A stretch of 64,000 bases of DNA from Demequina sp. TMPB413 (GTDB lineage: Bacteria > Actinomycetota > Actinomycetes > Actinomycetales > Demequinaceae). This document shows, in pieces, positions 55,103 through 61,948 of this stretch. A program made the translations under genes and the position numbers. The stretch lies in contig NZ_CP096184.1 of NCBI RefSeq assembly GCF_020447105.2, forward strand, positions 124,001-188,000. The letters run 5' to 3'. A model generated the notes under the pieces. That model saw nothing but the letters and a program-made list of their open reading frames with translations, did no database searches and was not told the DNA's origin. How positions within the stretch are numbered: position 1 is the stretch's first letter; each line of letters opens with the position of its first letter.

Positions 55103-55205
55103 CGCCGACACTCCGAACCGATACCGGCGGCGACACACCGCGCTCCGTGCACGTCGTGACCGATCCGCGGCGTGTCGTCGGCGAGATTGGTTCGCACTGT
55201 CGGCG
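55103..55205. repeat. long imperfect palindrome (element C)
   Basis: Arms 55103-55142 and 55166-55205 are 40 bases long and complementary at about 32 positions without gaps, around a 23-base loop. The arms contain GGCGACAC and GTGTCGTCGG cores like those of element B. Together B and C fill most of the 313-base stretch between the DUF1304 gene and the small gene at 55234; I see no coding sequence there. Confidence 0.65.
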
Positions 55206-55233
55206 AGTGCGGGCGCGCGTCGATGGCCGGACG

Positions 55234-55440
55234 CTAGGGCGCCGGGTAGCTGATCGGGAGGATCAGACCCAGCAGCGGCGCGTACGACGTCGTGCACTGG
55301 TTATCGCCCGTCACAGACGACGCCGCATCCGCGCAGCTTCCTTGCTGCCCCAAAGGTGCGAACAGCACGCCAACGATCAGCGCCGCCCACCCCCAACGCC
55401 ACACGCGACGCCGACGCTCGGACCAGTCCCGCATCGCCAT
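55234..55440 (-). CDS. putative small membrane protein
   Basis: A possible 68-residue protein with a basic N-terminus (MAMRDWSERRRRVWRW), one clear membrane segment (WAALIVGVLFAPLG), two cysteines and a C-terminal hydrophobic PLLGLILPI stretch. It starts ten bases after the stop of the peptidase gene on the same strand and could be co-transcribed. I know no family for it, and a reading frame of this size can arise by chance at this GC content. Confidence 0.4.
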   Translation of the reverse strand: MAMRDWSERRRRVWRWGWAALIVGVLFAPLGQQGSCADAASSVTGDNQCTTSYAPLLGLILPISYPAP

Positions 55441-55449
55441 CCAGCCACG

Positions 55450-56850
55450 CTACAACGAGCCCTGCAGCCGCGCCATCCAGGCTTCGACGGCGTCGGGATC
55501 GCGGGGGAGTGCCGCCGACAGGTTCTCGCAGCCGTCCTCGGTGACCAGCACGTCGTCTTCGATCCGGATACCAATGCCGCGCAGCTCTGCCGGGGCGATC
55601 AAATCGTCGGCCTTGAAGTACAGGCCTGGCTCGATCGTGAAGACCATGCCCGGCTCCAGCACGCCCTCCATGTAGAGCTCGCGCTTGGCAGCCGCGCAGT
55701 CGTGGACGTCGAGCCCCAAGTGGTGGGACGTTGGGTGCACCATCCAGCGGCGGTACAGCTTCGCCTCCGGGTCCTTCGCGTCCGGCACGATACCCCATTC
55801 GGTCAGGCGCTTTTCGATGACCTCCATGGCGGCCATGTGGACGTCAAGGAACCTCGCGCCAGGGCGCGCGACCGCGAAACCAGCGTCGGCCGCCTCCAGC
55901 ACCACCTCGTAAACCTTGCGCTGGACGGGGGTGAACTGGCCTTCGACGGGCAGCGTGCGCGTGATGTCGGCCGTGTAGAGGCTCTCGACCTCGACGCCGG
56001 CGTCCAGCAAGAGGAGGTCCCCGCGGCGCACCTGACCGTCGTTGCTGATCCAGTGCAGCGTGGTCGCGTGGGCGCCAGAAGCGGCGATCGTCTCGTAGCC
56101 GACGGCGTTGCCCTCCTCGCGTGCGTGGCCATCAAACGCGGCCTCGACCACACGCTCTCCGCGCTTGTGCTCGATCGCCCGAGGCAACTGGCTCACCGCG
56201 CGGGCGAAACCATCGATCGTGGCGTCGACAGCATCGCGCAACTGCTGGATCTCGTAGGCGTCCTTCACAAAGCGCATCTCGCTGAGCGCCCTGTGGATGG
56301 CCTTGCTCGGCTGCGTGCTGAGGCGGAGGCCCTTCGGCAGGTCGGCGAGGGGCGCCGTCGCGATCCCCGTCATCGCCTCGAACTCGGCTAGGCCAGGGCG
56401 TCGGCCGATCCAGAACTCACCCGAACGGGGGTCGGCATAGAAACCCTCGTCGTCGTGCCCGGCAGGCGGGATCAGGTAGAGCGTCGCGTCGTGCCCTGGC
56501 TGCGGGACTTCGGAAGTGCCGCGCGGTTCCATCACCAAGACGGCACTCGGCTCGTTGTCCGCTCCAAGACCGGTCAAGTATGCGAAGTCGCTACTGGGGC
56601 GGAAGCGGTAGTCGGTGTCGTTGGCCCGCACCTTGAGTTCGCCTGCGGGGACGACGATGCGCTTGCCTGGGAACATCGCGCTGAGGCGCTCGCGGCGCAC
56701 CGCAGCGAAGGGTGCGGCAGCGGAGCGAGTGGTGCGTGCATCGTCTGGCTCCGCCCAGCCGGTCGCGAGGAAGTCCTTGAACTCCTGTGAGGTGGGCCTC
56801 GTCGCACGGGCCTTGTTCGTGTCTTCAGTCTGCTTGTCGCCGTCGTTCAC
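55450..56850 (-). CDS. pepP: Xaa-Pro aminopeptidase (M24B family)
   Basis: This 466-residue enzyme starts at a GTG. An N-terminal aminopeptidase-P domain (about 55-200) includes RFRPSSDFAYLTGL, and the pita-bread catalytic domain follows. Its metal ligands are visible: LLLLDAGVEVESLYTADITRTLP (two Asp, shown in part), the His in TSHHLGLDVHD, the Glu in FTIEPGLYF and the Glu in IRIEDDVLVTEDG. It removes N-terminal residues before proline. The preceding acetyltransferase gene ends four bases before its start, so they form an operon. Confidence 0.92.
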   Translation of the reverse strand: MNDGDKQTEDTNKARATRPTSQEFKDFLATGWAEPDDARTTRSAAAPFAAVRRERLSAMFPGKRIVVPAGELKVRANDTDYRFRPSSDFAYLTGLGADNEPSAVLVMEPRGTSEVPQPGHDATLYLIPPAGHDDEGFYADPRSGEFWIGRRPGLAEFEAMTGIATAPLADLPKGLRLSTQPSKAIHRALSEMRFVKDAYEIQQLRDAVDATIDGFARAVSQLPRAIEHKRGERVVEAAFDGHAREEGNAVGYETIAASGAHATTLHWISNDGQVRRGDLLLLDAGVEVESLYTADITRTLPVEGQFTPVQRKVYEVVLEAADAGFAVARPGARFLDVHMAAMEVIEKRLTEWGIVPDAKDPEAKLYRRWMVHPTSHHLGLDVHDCAAAKRELYMEGVLEPGMVFTIEPGLYFKADDLIAPAELRGIGIRIEDDVLVTEDGCENLSAALPRDPDAVEAWMARLQGSL

Positions 56851-56854
56851 CCGG

Positions 56855-57364
56855 CTATGTTCCCACGCCGAGGTCGAGGGCCCAGACGTTGACGGTGAGC
56901 GTTGCCGCGCGAAAATCGAGCGATTCGACAGCGCGCCAGGTGAATCCAGCCGCCGCGCACAGTCGATTGGACGGCACATTGTTAACCGAGGGGAACGCGG
57001 TCAGGCGCGGCAATCTCCCTCGGGCGCGCACGTCCTCCACGAGCAACCGCAGAGCTTGCCGTGCATAACCCTTGCCTTGGTGCTCCTGACGGGTGAACCA
57101 TCCGGTCTCGTGGACGGGTTCATCCGCCCACGTAGTGTCCCACCAGCCGATGCTTCCCACTGGTTCGCCGCCCGCGACGACGACGAACATGCGCGCCTCG
57201 CCTGAAGCCACGATCCGCAAGTACTTCTCGTGGCGGGCGCGAACCTTCGACTCGGTCTCGGGTCCTCCCTGATGAGTCGTCATCTCCGGCGTGTTCGCGG
57301 CGTGGAGCAGCCACATGTCGTCGGCTGACCACAGCCGGAGCTCGACCTCTGTTGCTGCATCCAC
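56855..57364 (-). CDS. GNAT-family N-acetyltransferase
   Basis: About 169 residues from the GTG at 57364. It has the acetyl-CoA motif FTRQEHQGKGYARQALRLLV and the later NNVPSNRLCAAAGFTW, with VGSIGWWDTTW as the central strand. It is probably of the RimJ/RimL-like group; the substrate is unknown. CATCAT lies six bases before the GTG, fitting the leaderless pattern seen elsewhere here. An in-frame ATG at 57460 would overlap the divergent PHP gene. It precedes pepP directly. Confidence 0.82.
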   Translation of the reverse strand: MDAATEVELRLWSADDMWLLHAANTPEMTTHQGGPETESKVRARHEKYLRIVASGEARMFVVVAGGEPVGSIGWWDTTWADEPVHETGWFTRQEHQGKGYARQALRLLVEDVRARGRLPRLTAFPSVNNVPSNRLCAAAGFTWRAVESLDFRAATLTVNVWALDLGVGT

Positions 57365-57440
57365 TGCTCCATGATGCCGCGCACCGACGCTCCCTGCCCT
57401 CCGGGCGGCGGCCGCGGCGGGACCCTGGACGCGAGCCACG

Positions 57441-57446
57441 TAGGCT
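57441..57446 (+). promoter_or_regulatory. leaderless -10 element TAGGCT of the PHP gene
   Basis: TAGGCT is followed by exactly six bases and the GTG at 57453. No ribosome binding site is present. Confidence 0.6.
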
Positions 57447-57452
57447 GGCAAC

Positions 57453-58277
57453 GTGCGCATCGACCTCCATACTCACTCCCATGTGTCGGATGGCACCGAG
57501 TCTCCATCCGAGGTCATGAGGGCGGCACAAGAGGCTGGACTCGACGTCGTCGCGCTCACCGATCACGATTCGATGGCCGGTCTCGAAGAGGCCGCAGACA
57601 TGGCGGGGGCGCTCGGCCTCAACTTTGTCCCTGGCATCGAGGTGTCTTGCACCCACCACGGCGTCTCGATTCACCTGCTCGCGTACTGGCCAGACCCTTC
57701 GCACCGCGACATCATCGCGATGCTCGAACGCACCCGCATCGCGCGCATTGCAAGGGCTCAAGACATGGTTCGGCTGATTGCCGCCGTCTACCCGCTCACC
57801 TGGGACGACGTGGTCGAGCACGCCGGTAGCGCCGACACGGTGGGTAGGCCGCACATCGCCGACGCTTTGGTCGCCAGGGGTGCGTTTGCCACCAGGGACG
57901 ACGCCTTCGCCGAGGTTCTTGCCGGCAATTCGGCCTTCTACGTGCCCCACTATGCGCCCGACGTTCTCGACGCCATCCGCACGTTGCGCGGCACGGGAGC
58001 AGTGCCGGTGTTCGCTCATCCGGGTGCGGACGGCAGGGGGCAAGTGGTGCCCACGACCGTCATCGAGCAGATGACCCGGGCCGGCCTAGCGGGCCTCGAG
58101 GTGGAGCACAGGGACCACTCGGAGGTGCAGCGCGGTCGCCTCGCGCGCATCGCCCAGCGGCTGGACCTCGTGCATACCGGCGCGTCCGACTACCACGGCA
58201 CCGGCAAACTCAACCGGCTAGGTGAGAACGTCACCTCACAGGCGGCCTACGAGGCGCTGCAAACCTTGAGGGGTTAG
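57453..58277 (+). CDS. PHP-domain phosphoesterase (nucleotidase-like)
   Basis: This 274-residue protein has the PHP metal-site motifs: MRIDLHTHSHVSDGT (motif I), ALTDHDSMAG (motif II), GIEVSC (motif III), PVFAHPGADG, and TGASDYHG near the end (motif IV). An inserted helical part (about 90-155) is typical of the YciV/RNase AM and 3',5'-nucleoside bisphosphate phosphatase group. It probably hydrolyses phosphomonoesters or trims short RNA 5' ends. Confidence 0.88.
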   Translation: MRIDLHTHSHVSDGTESPSEVMRAAQEAGLDVVALTDHDSMAGLEEAADMAGALGLNFVPGIEVSCTHHGVSIHLLAYWPDPSHRDIIAMLERTRIARIARAQDMVRLIAAVYPLTWDDVVEHAGSADTVGRPHIADALVARGAFATRDDAFAEVLAGNSAFYVPHYAPDVLDAIRTLRGTGAVPVFAHPGADGRGQVVPTTVIEQMTRAGLAGLEVEHRDHSEVQRGRLARIAQRLDLVHTGASDYHGTGKLNRLGENVTSQAAYEALQTLRG

Positions 58278-58306
58278 CAACCCGGTGCGCTAGAGCGCGC
58301 CGCGCC

Positions 58307-59917
58307 CTACTCCGCTGCTGGAGCGGAAGACGATCCCTGGCTGCCGCCAGAGCGACGACGCTTGCGGTTGCGATTGCGCTTGGGTGCGCCTTCGCGTGCA
58401 GGAGAGTCTGCCGCTGCGCTTGCGCCTGCGCCTTCGCGTGGTACGCGTGCTTCGCCTGCTGGAGCCTCTCGTCGACCGCGGCCCTCACCTGAACCGCGAG
58501 GTCCGTCGCCGCCGCGTCGTCCCTGACCGCGTCCGCCGCCAGCACCGCGACCCCCACGGTCTCCACCGCGTCCGCCGCCAGCACCGCGACCCCCACGGTC
58601 GTCTCCGTGGGCGCCGCCTGGGCCTCCGCGCTTGCCCGTCTCGCCAAGGTCCTCGACCTTCTCGGCATCGAGGCCCTCGCGCACGCGTGAGGCGCTGGGC
58701 AGCGTGCCCTTGACTCCCGTCGGGATGCTGAGCTCTTCGTACAAGTGTGGGGAGTTCGAGTAGGTCTCTTCCGGCTCCGGGTATCCCAAGTCGAGCGAGC
58801 GGTCGATCATGCCCCAGCGAGGCAGGTCGTCCCAGTCGACAAAAGTGACGGCCACGCCGGTCTTGCCTGCGCGACCCGTGCGGCCGATGCGGTGGACGTA
58901 GGTCTTCTCGTCTTCTGGGCACTGGTAGTTGATGACGTGGGTGACGTCCTCGACGTCGATGCCGCGCGCGGCGACATCGGTAGCCACCAACACGTCGATC
59001 TTTCCTGACCTGAAGGCTCGCAGCGCCTGCTCGCGGGCCCCTTGGCCGAGGTCGCCGTGAATGGCGCCCGCCGCGAAGCCGCGCTCGCGGAGCTCATCGC
59101 TTACCTTGGCGCACGTGCGCTTGGTGCGCGCGAACACGATCGTGAGGCCGCGGTCCTTCGCCTGGAGAATGCGCGCGAGCACCTCGATCTTGTCGAGAGC
59201 GTGGGCGCGGTACACGAACTGGGCGGTGGCCTTGACGGTCGCACCGGTGTCGTCTGGCTCTGACGCACGGATGTGGGTTGGTTGCGTCATGTAGCGGCGA
59301 GCCAAGGCAACAACGGGCCCAGGCATCGTCGCCGAGAACAGCATGGTGTGGCGGCCGGCAGGCGTCGACGCCAGCAGCTTCTCCACGTCGCCAAGGAAGC
59401 CAAGGTCGAGCATTTCGTCGGCCTCGTCGAGCACCACAGTGCGCACGAACCTCAAGTCAAGATGACCTTGGTTCATCAGATCGATCAGGCGACCGGGGGT
59501 GCCGACCACGACCTCGACGCCCTTGCGGAGCGCGTCGATCTGCGGTTCGTATGCGCGGCCGCCGTAGATCTGCAGGATCCGGGTTGAACGCTTCTTGGAG
59601 GCCATCTCAAGGTCGCCGCCCACCTGGACCGCGAGTTCGCGCGTCGGAGCGAGGACGAGTGCCTGCGGCTTTCCGGTGGCGTCGCCCATCTCGTCGAATC
59701 CCGGCTCGCCAGGGGACACCGCGCGGTGCAACAGCGGGATGCCGAAGCCGAGCGTCTTGCCCGTGCCAGTCTTCGCCTGGCCGATGATGTCGTGGCCAGA
59801 CAGAGCCACTGGCAATGTCATCGACTGAATGGGGAAAGGAGTGGTGATCTTGTGGTCGGCGAGTGCCTCAACGATGAGGGGGTTCACGCCAAAATCGGCA
59901 AAAGTCTCGGTAGTCAT
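58307..59917 (-). CDS. DEAD-box RNA helicase with RGG-type tail
   Basis: This 536-residue protein starts at the ATG after GAAGGA. The core has the Q motif PFPIQSMTLP, Walker A AKTGTGKT, PTRELAVQV, TPGRLIDL, DEADEMLDLGF, SATMPG, ATDVAARGID and HRIGRTGRAGKTG. The tail of about 110 residues is rich in Gly, Arg and Asp, then basic (KRNRNRKRRR), as in RhlE/DeaD proteins of Actinobacteria, where it binds RNA. The tail contains a 13-residue tandem duplication. A GATAAT element at 59972-59977 on the minus strand gives a leader of about 50 bases. Confidence 0.94.
   Translation of the reverse strand: MTTETFADFGVNPLIVEALADHKITTPFPIQSMTLPVALSGHDIIGQAKTGTGKTLGFGIPLLHRAVSPGEPGFDEMGDATGKPQALVLAPTRELAVQVGGDLEMASKKRSTRILQIYGGRAYEPQIDALRKGVEVVVGTPGRLIDLMNQGHLDLRFVRTVVLDEADEMLDLGFLGDVEKLLASTPAGRHTMLFSATMPGPVVALARRYMTQPTHIRASEPDDTGATVKATAQFVYRAHALDKIEVLARILQAKDRGLTIVFARTKRTCAKVSDELRERGFAAGAIHGDLGQGAREQALRAFRSGKIDVLVATDVAARGIDVEDVTHVINYQCPEDEKTYVHRIGRTGRAGKTGVAVTFVDWDDLPRWGMIDRSLDLGYPEPEETYSNSPHLYEELSIPTGVKGTLPSASRVREGLDAEKVEDLGETGKRGGPGGAHGDDRGGRGAGGGRGGDRGGRGAGGGRGQGRRGGDGPRGSGEGRGRREAPAGEARVPREGAGASAAADSPAREGAPKRNRNRKRRRSGGSQGSSSAPAAE
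58526..58603. repeat. 39-base tandem duplication in the helicase tail
   Basis: Two nearly identical 39-base units start at 58526 and 58565. They encode the 13-residue unit GDRGGRGAGGGRG twice, in frame. Copy number changes here would lengthen or shorten the RNA-binding tail without breaking the gene. Confidence 0.75.
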
Positions 59918-60090
59918 GTGGTCCTTCAAATGCGGGGCGACGATGAGTCGCTGGCGGGTAGCCGATCGCGCATTATCCGTAAGAATGCGGCGTCACGCCG
60001 CGCATCACATGCGACCGGTCAACCATGTGGTCGGGCCCAGTCTAGCGGCTGCGGTCGCGCGCGCCCCCAGGCGAGCGGGCCGCGCGCGTC

Positions 60091-60096
60091 TAGGCT
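60091..60096 (+). promoter_or_regulatory. leaderless -10 element TAGGCT of gntK
   Basis: TAGGCT is followed by exactly six bases (GGCCTC) and the ATG at 60103. This is the same spacing as at the PHP and purN genes. Confidence 0.6.
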
Positions 60097-60102
60097 GGCC
60101 TC

Positions 60103-60606
60103 ATGCGAGTGGTGGTGATGGGCGTCACGGGTTGCGGAAAGTCGTCGGTGGGCAGCGCGCTTGCGACCGCGTTGGGCTATCCCTTTGCCGATGCTGACGA
60201 CTTTCACTCGCCAGCGAACGTGGCCTTGATGAAGCAGGGCATACCGCTGAGTGACGACGATAGGTGGCCCTGGCTTGACGCCGTCGGCGCTTGGATGGCA
60301 CCGCGCGAAGACGTCGTCGTCGCGTGCTCGGCCCTGCGCCGCGCCTACCGTGATCGGCTTCGCAGCGCTGGCGGTCCGATGCTGTTCCTGCACCTTGCCG
60401 CACCCCGGTCGGTGATCGAGGAGCGGGTGCAGTTGCGGTCCGAGCGGGAGGGGCACTTTGCGGGAGTGGAACTCGTCGCCACGCAGTACGCCGTCTTGGA
60501 GCCACTCGGTTTTGACGAGGCTGGCGGATCGATTGACGTGTCCCACCTGAGCATTGCCCAGATCGTGTCAGAGGCCGCCGACATGGTCGCCCTCCAGGAC
60601 GACTAG
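60103..60606 (+). CDS. gntK: gluconokinase
   Basis: It phosphorylates D-gluconate to 6-phosphogluconate for the pentose phosphate pathway. The 167-residue protein of the GntK/shikimate kinase-like P-loop group has Walker A GVTGCGKSSVG, the family marks ADADDFHSPANVALMKQGIPLSDDDRWPWL (shown here as DADDFHSPAN and PLSDDDRWPWL), and VACSALRRAYRDRLR. No gluconate permease or dehydrogenase gene is near. Confidence 0.93.
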   Translation: MRVVVMGVTGCGKSSVGSALATALGYPFADADDFHSPANVALMKQGIPLSDDDRWPWLDAVGAWMAPREDVVVACSALRRAYRDRLRSAGGPMLFLHLAAPRSVIEERVQLRSEREGHFAGVELVATQYAVLEPLGFDEAGGSIDVSHLSIAQIVSEAADMVALQDD

Positions 60607-60621
60607 GCCTAGGCGGCGGCG

Positions 60622-60840
60622 CTAACCGCCGAAACCGACGCGGCGCTTTTCCTCTTCGCCGATGTCGATGTAGCCGAGTGAACCGGCTGGCACGATGACG
60701 CGTCGGCCCTTGGCATCAGTGATGTCAAAAGTCCCGCCCTTGAGGGCGTCGGACACCAAGACGGCGACCTCGTCAGACGTCTTGTCCGTCTCCACCATCA
60801 ACTCGCGGCTGACGTTCTGAATGCCGATGCGGATCTCCAA
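60622..60840 (-). CDS. DUF3107 family small protein
   Basis: This 72-residue acidic protein (MEIRIGIQNVSREL at the start, VPAGSLGYIDIGEEEKRRVGFG at the end, cited in part) matches the DUF3107 family found across Actinobacteria. Its function is unknown. The start is a TTG, supported by GGAGG five bases upstream, and no ATG or GTG fits. It is divergent from the DUF3152 gene. In Mycobacterium the homologue lies near a DEAD-box helicase and the adnAB genes, as it does here. Confidence 0.85.
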   Translation of the reverse strand: MEIRIGIQNVSRELMVETDKTSDEVAVLVSDALKGGTFDITDAKGRRVIVPAGSLGYIDIGEEEKRRVGFGG

Positions 60841-60877
60841 CGTGACCTCCGTGAACGCGATGTGCCCCTGTGGGAAC

Positions 60878-60883
60878 TATCGT
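60878..60883 (+). promoter_or_regulatory. leaderless -10 element TATCGT of the DUF3152 gene
   Basis: TATCGT is followed by six bases (AGGGGG) and the GTG at 60890. This spacing decides the start, because the in-frame codons further upstream overlap the DUF3107 gene. Confidence 0.55.
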
Positions 60884-60889
60884 AGGGGG

Positions 60890-61876
60890 GTGATTTCGCG
60901 GTTGACGTCGGTGTTCGCGGGCAGGGGAATCTCTTTGCCCGGTCTAGCGGTGACCGCCGGGGTCGTTCTCGGTGCCTTCGCTCTCGGCCTGGCCGCAGGC
61001 TGGATCACCGACGGCCTGCCGCAGCGTCTGCGTGCGGAGGACACCCCGACGGCGTCTCCCAGCCCCACCCCCGACGCTGGTCCCACCATCGAACCATCGC
61101 TGCCACCGCTCGAACCGATCACCCGTCAGCTTGATGATGCTGATCGGGAAGCAGGCGTCGTCACGACGTCCTACGTGGTGCAAGGCGAGGGGACCTTCAC
61201 TGTGGTGCCTGGCACGGATACGCCCGACGCGGATGGCGGCGACGTCCGGTGGGTCTCAGTCGCGGTCGAGGACGGCGTCTCAGCCGACGACGAGGCCTTC
61301 CGCGACTACGTGCTCGACGTGCTGAACGACAACCGTGCGTGGGGTACCGACGGCAGCCTCCAGTTTGTCGCGACCGATGGCGTCGCTGACTACCGGGTGC
61401 TCCTTGCGAGTCCGTACACGACAGCCGCTGTGTGCCCAGACCCCCACATTGCGGTGACGGTTGGGCCCGTCACCAATGCGAGCCCCACTCCCTCACCAGA
61501 TGCAGAGGCGGATGTCGCGCCTGGCGCCTCTGGCGAGGCGGTGAACGGCGTGGATGGCCCCACGCCGGATGCCGAGACCGATCGCTTGTGTGCCGAAGAC
61601 GGCGTGATTGTCCTATCGATGTATGACTGGACGGCGGGCCTGCCCGCCTACGGCGACGACTTCACCGGAGCGAGGAACTACCTGCTCTTGCACCGGCTCG
61701 GTCACCTCATGGGTCGTGAGGACACCGCGTGCGCTACCGGGCGCGCCACGACGATGGACCTTCAGCGAGACGACTTCCCGGAGGGCTGCGAGGTGAACCC
61801 GTGGCCGTATCCCGATGCGCCAGCCACGTTGCCAACACCCTCGCCGAGCCCCACGGCGGCAAAGGTCAGCCCTTAG
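60890..61876 (+). CDS. DUF3152-like secreted or membrane-anchored protein
   Basis: About 328 residues from the GTG at 60890. There is one N-terminal membrane helix (about 12-38), then a Thr/Pro/Ser-rich linker (about 50-75). The folded domain has YVVQGEGTFTVVPG, a ten-residue VSVAVEDGVS strand, and LLHRLGHLMGRED, where zinc peptidases of similar fold have HExxH. It ends VNPWPYPDAP and a Pro/Thr tail. DUF3152 proteins are described as putative metallopeptidases. Here the motif reads HRLGH, so the catalytic Glu is replaced by Arg. A 35-residue Asp/Ala/Pro-rich insert lies in the middle. Confidence 0.78.
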   Translation: MISRLTSVFAGRGISLPGLAVTAGVVLGAFALGLAAGWITDGLPQRLRAEDTPTASPSPTPDAGPTIEPSLPPLEPITRQLDDADREAGVVTTSYVVQGEGTFTVVPGTDTPDADGGDVRWVSVAVEDGVSADDEAFRDYVLDVLNDNRAWGTDGSLQFVATDGVADYRVLLASPYTTAAVCPDPHIAVTVGPVTNASPTPSPDAEADVAPGASGEAVNGVDGPTPDAETDRLCAEDGVIVLSMYDWTAGLPAYGDDFTGARNYLLLHRLGHLMGREDTACATGRATTMDLQRDDFPEGCEVNPWPYPDAPATLPTPSPSPTAAKVSP

Positions 61877-61948
61877 CGTCGTGCAGACGGTTCTGCCAGG
61901 CATGGCGGGTTCGCGGCTGATGTCTGGTGTTCGTGGTGGGATAGGCCC

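Noticed and set aside
55066-56391. A 441-codon plus-strand frame opposite pepP
   Set aside because: Antisense to intact peptidase motifs; its first part covers palindrome C and has no protein-like features.
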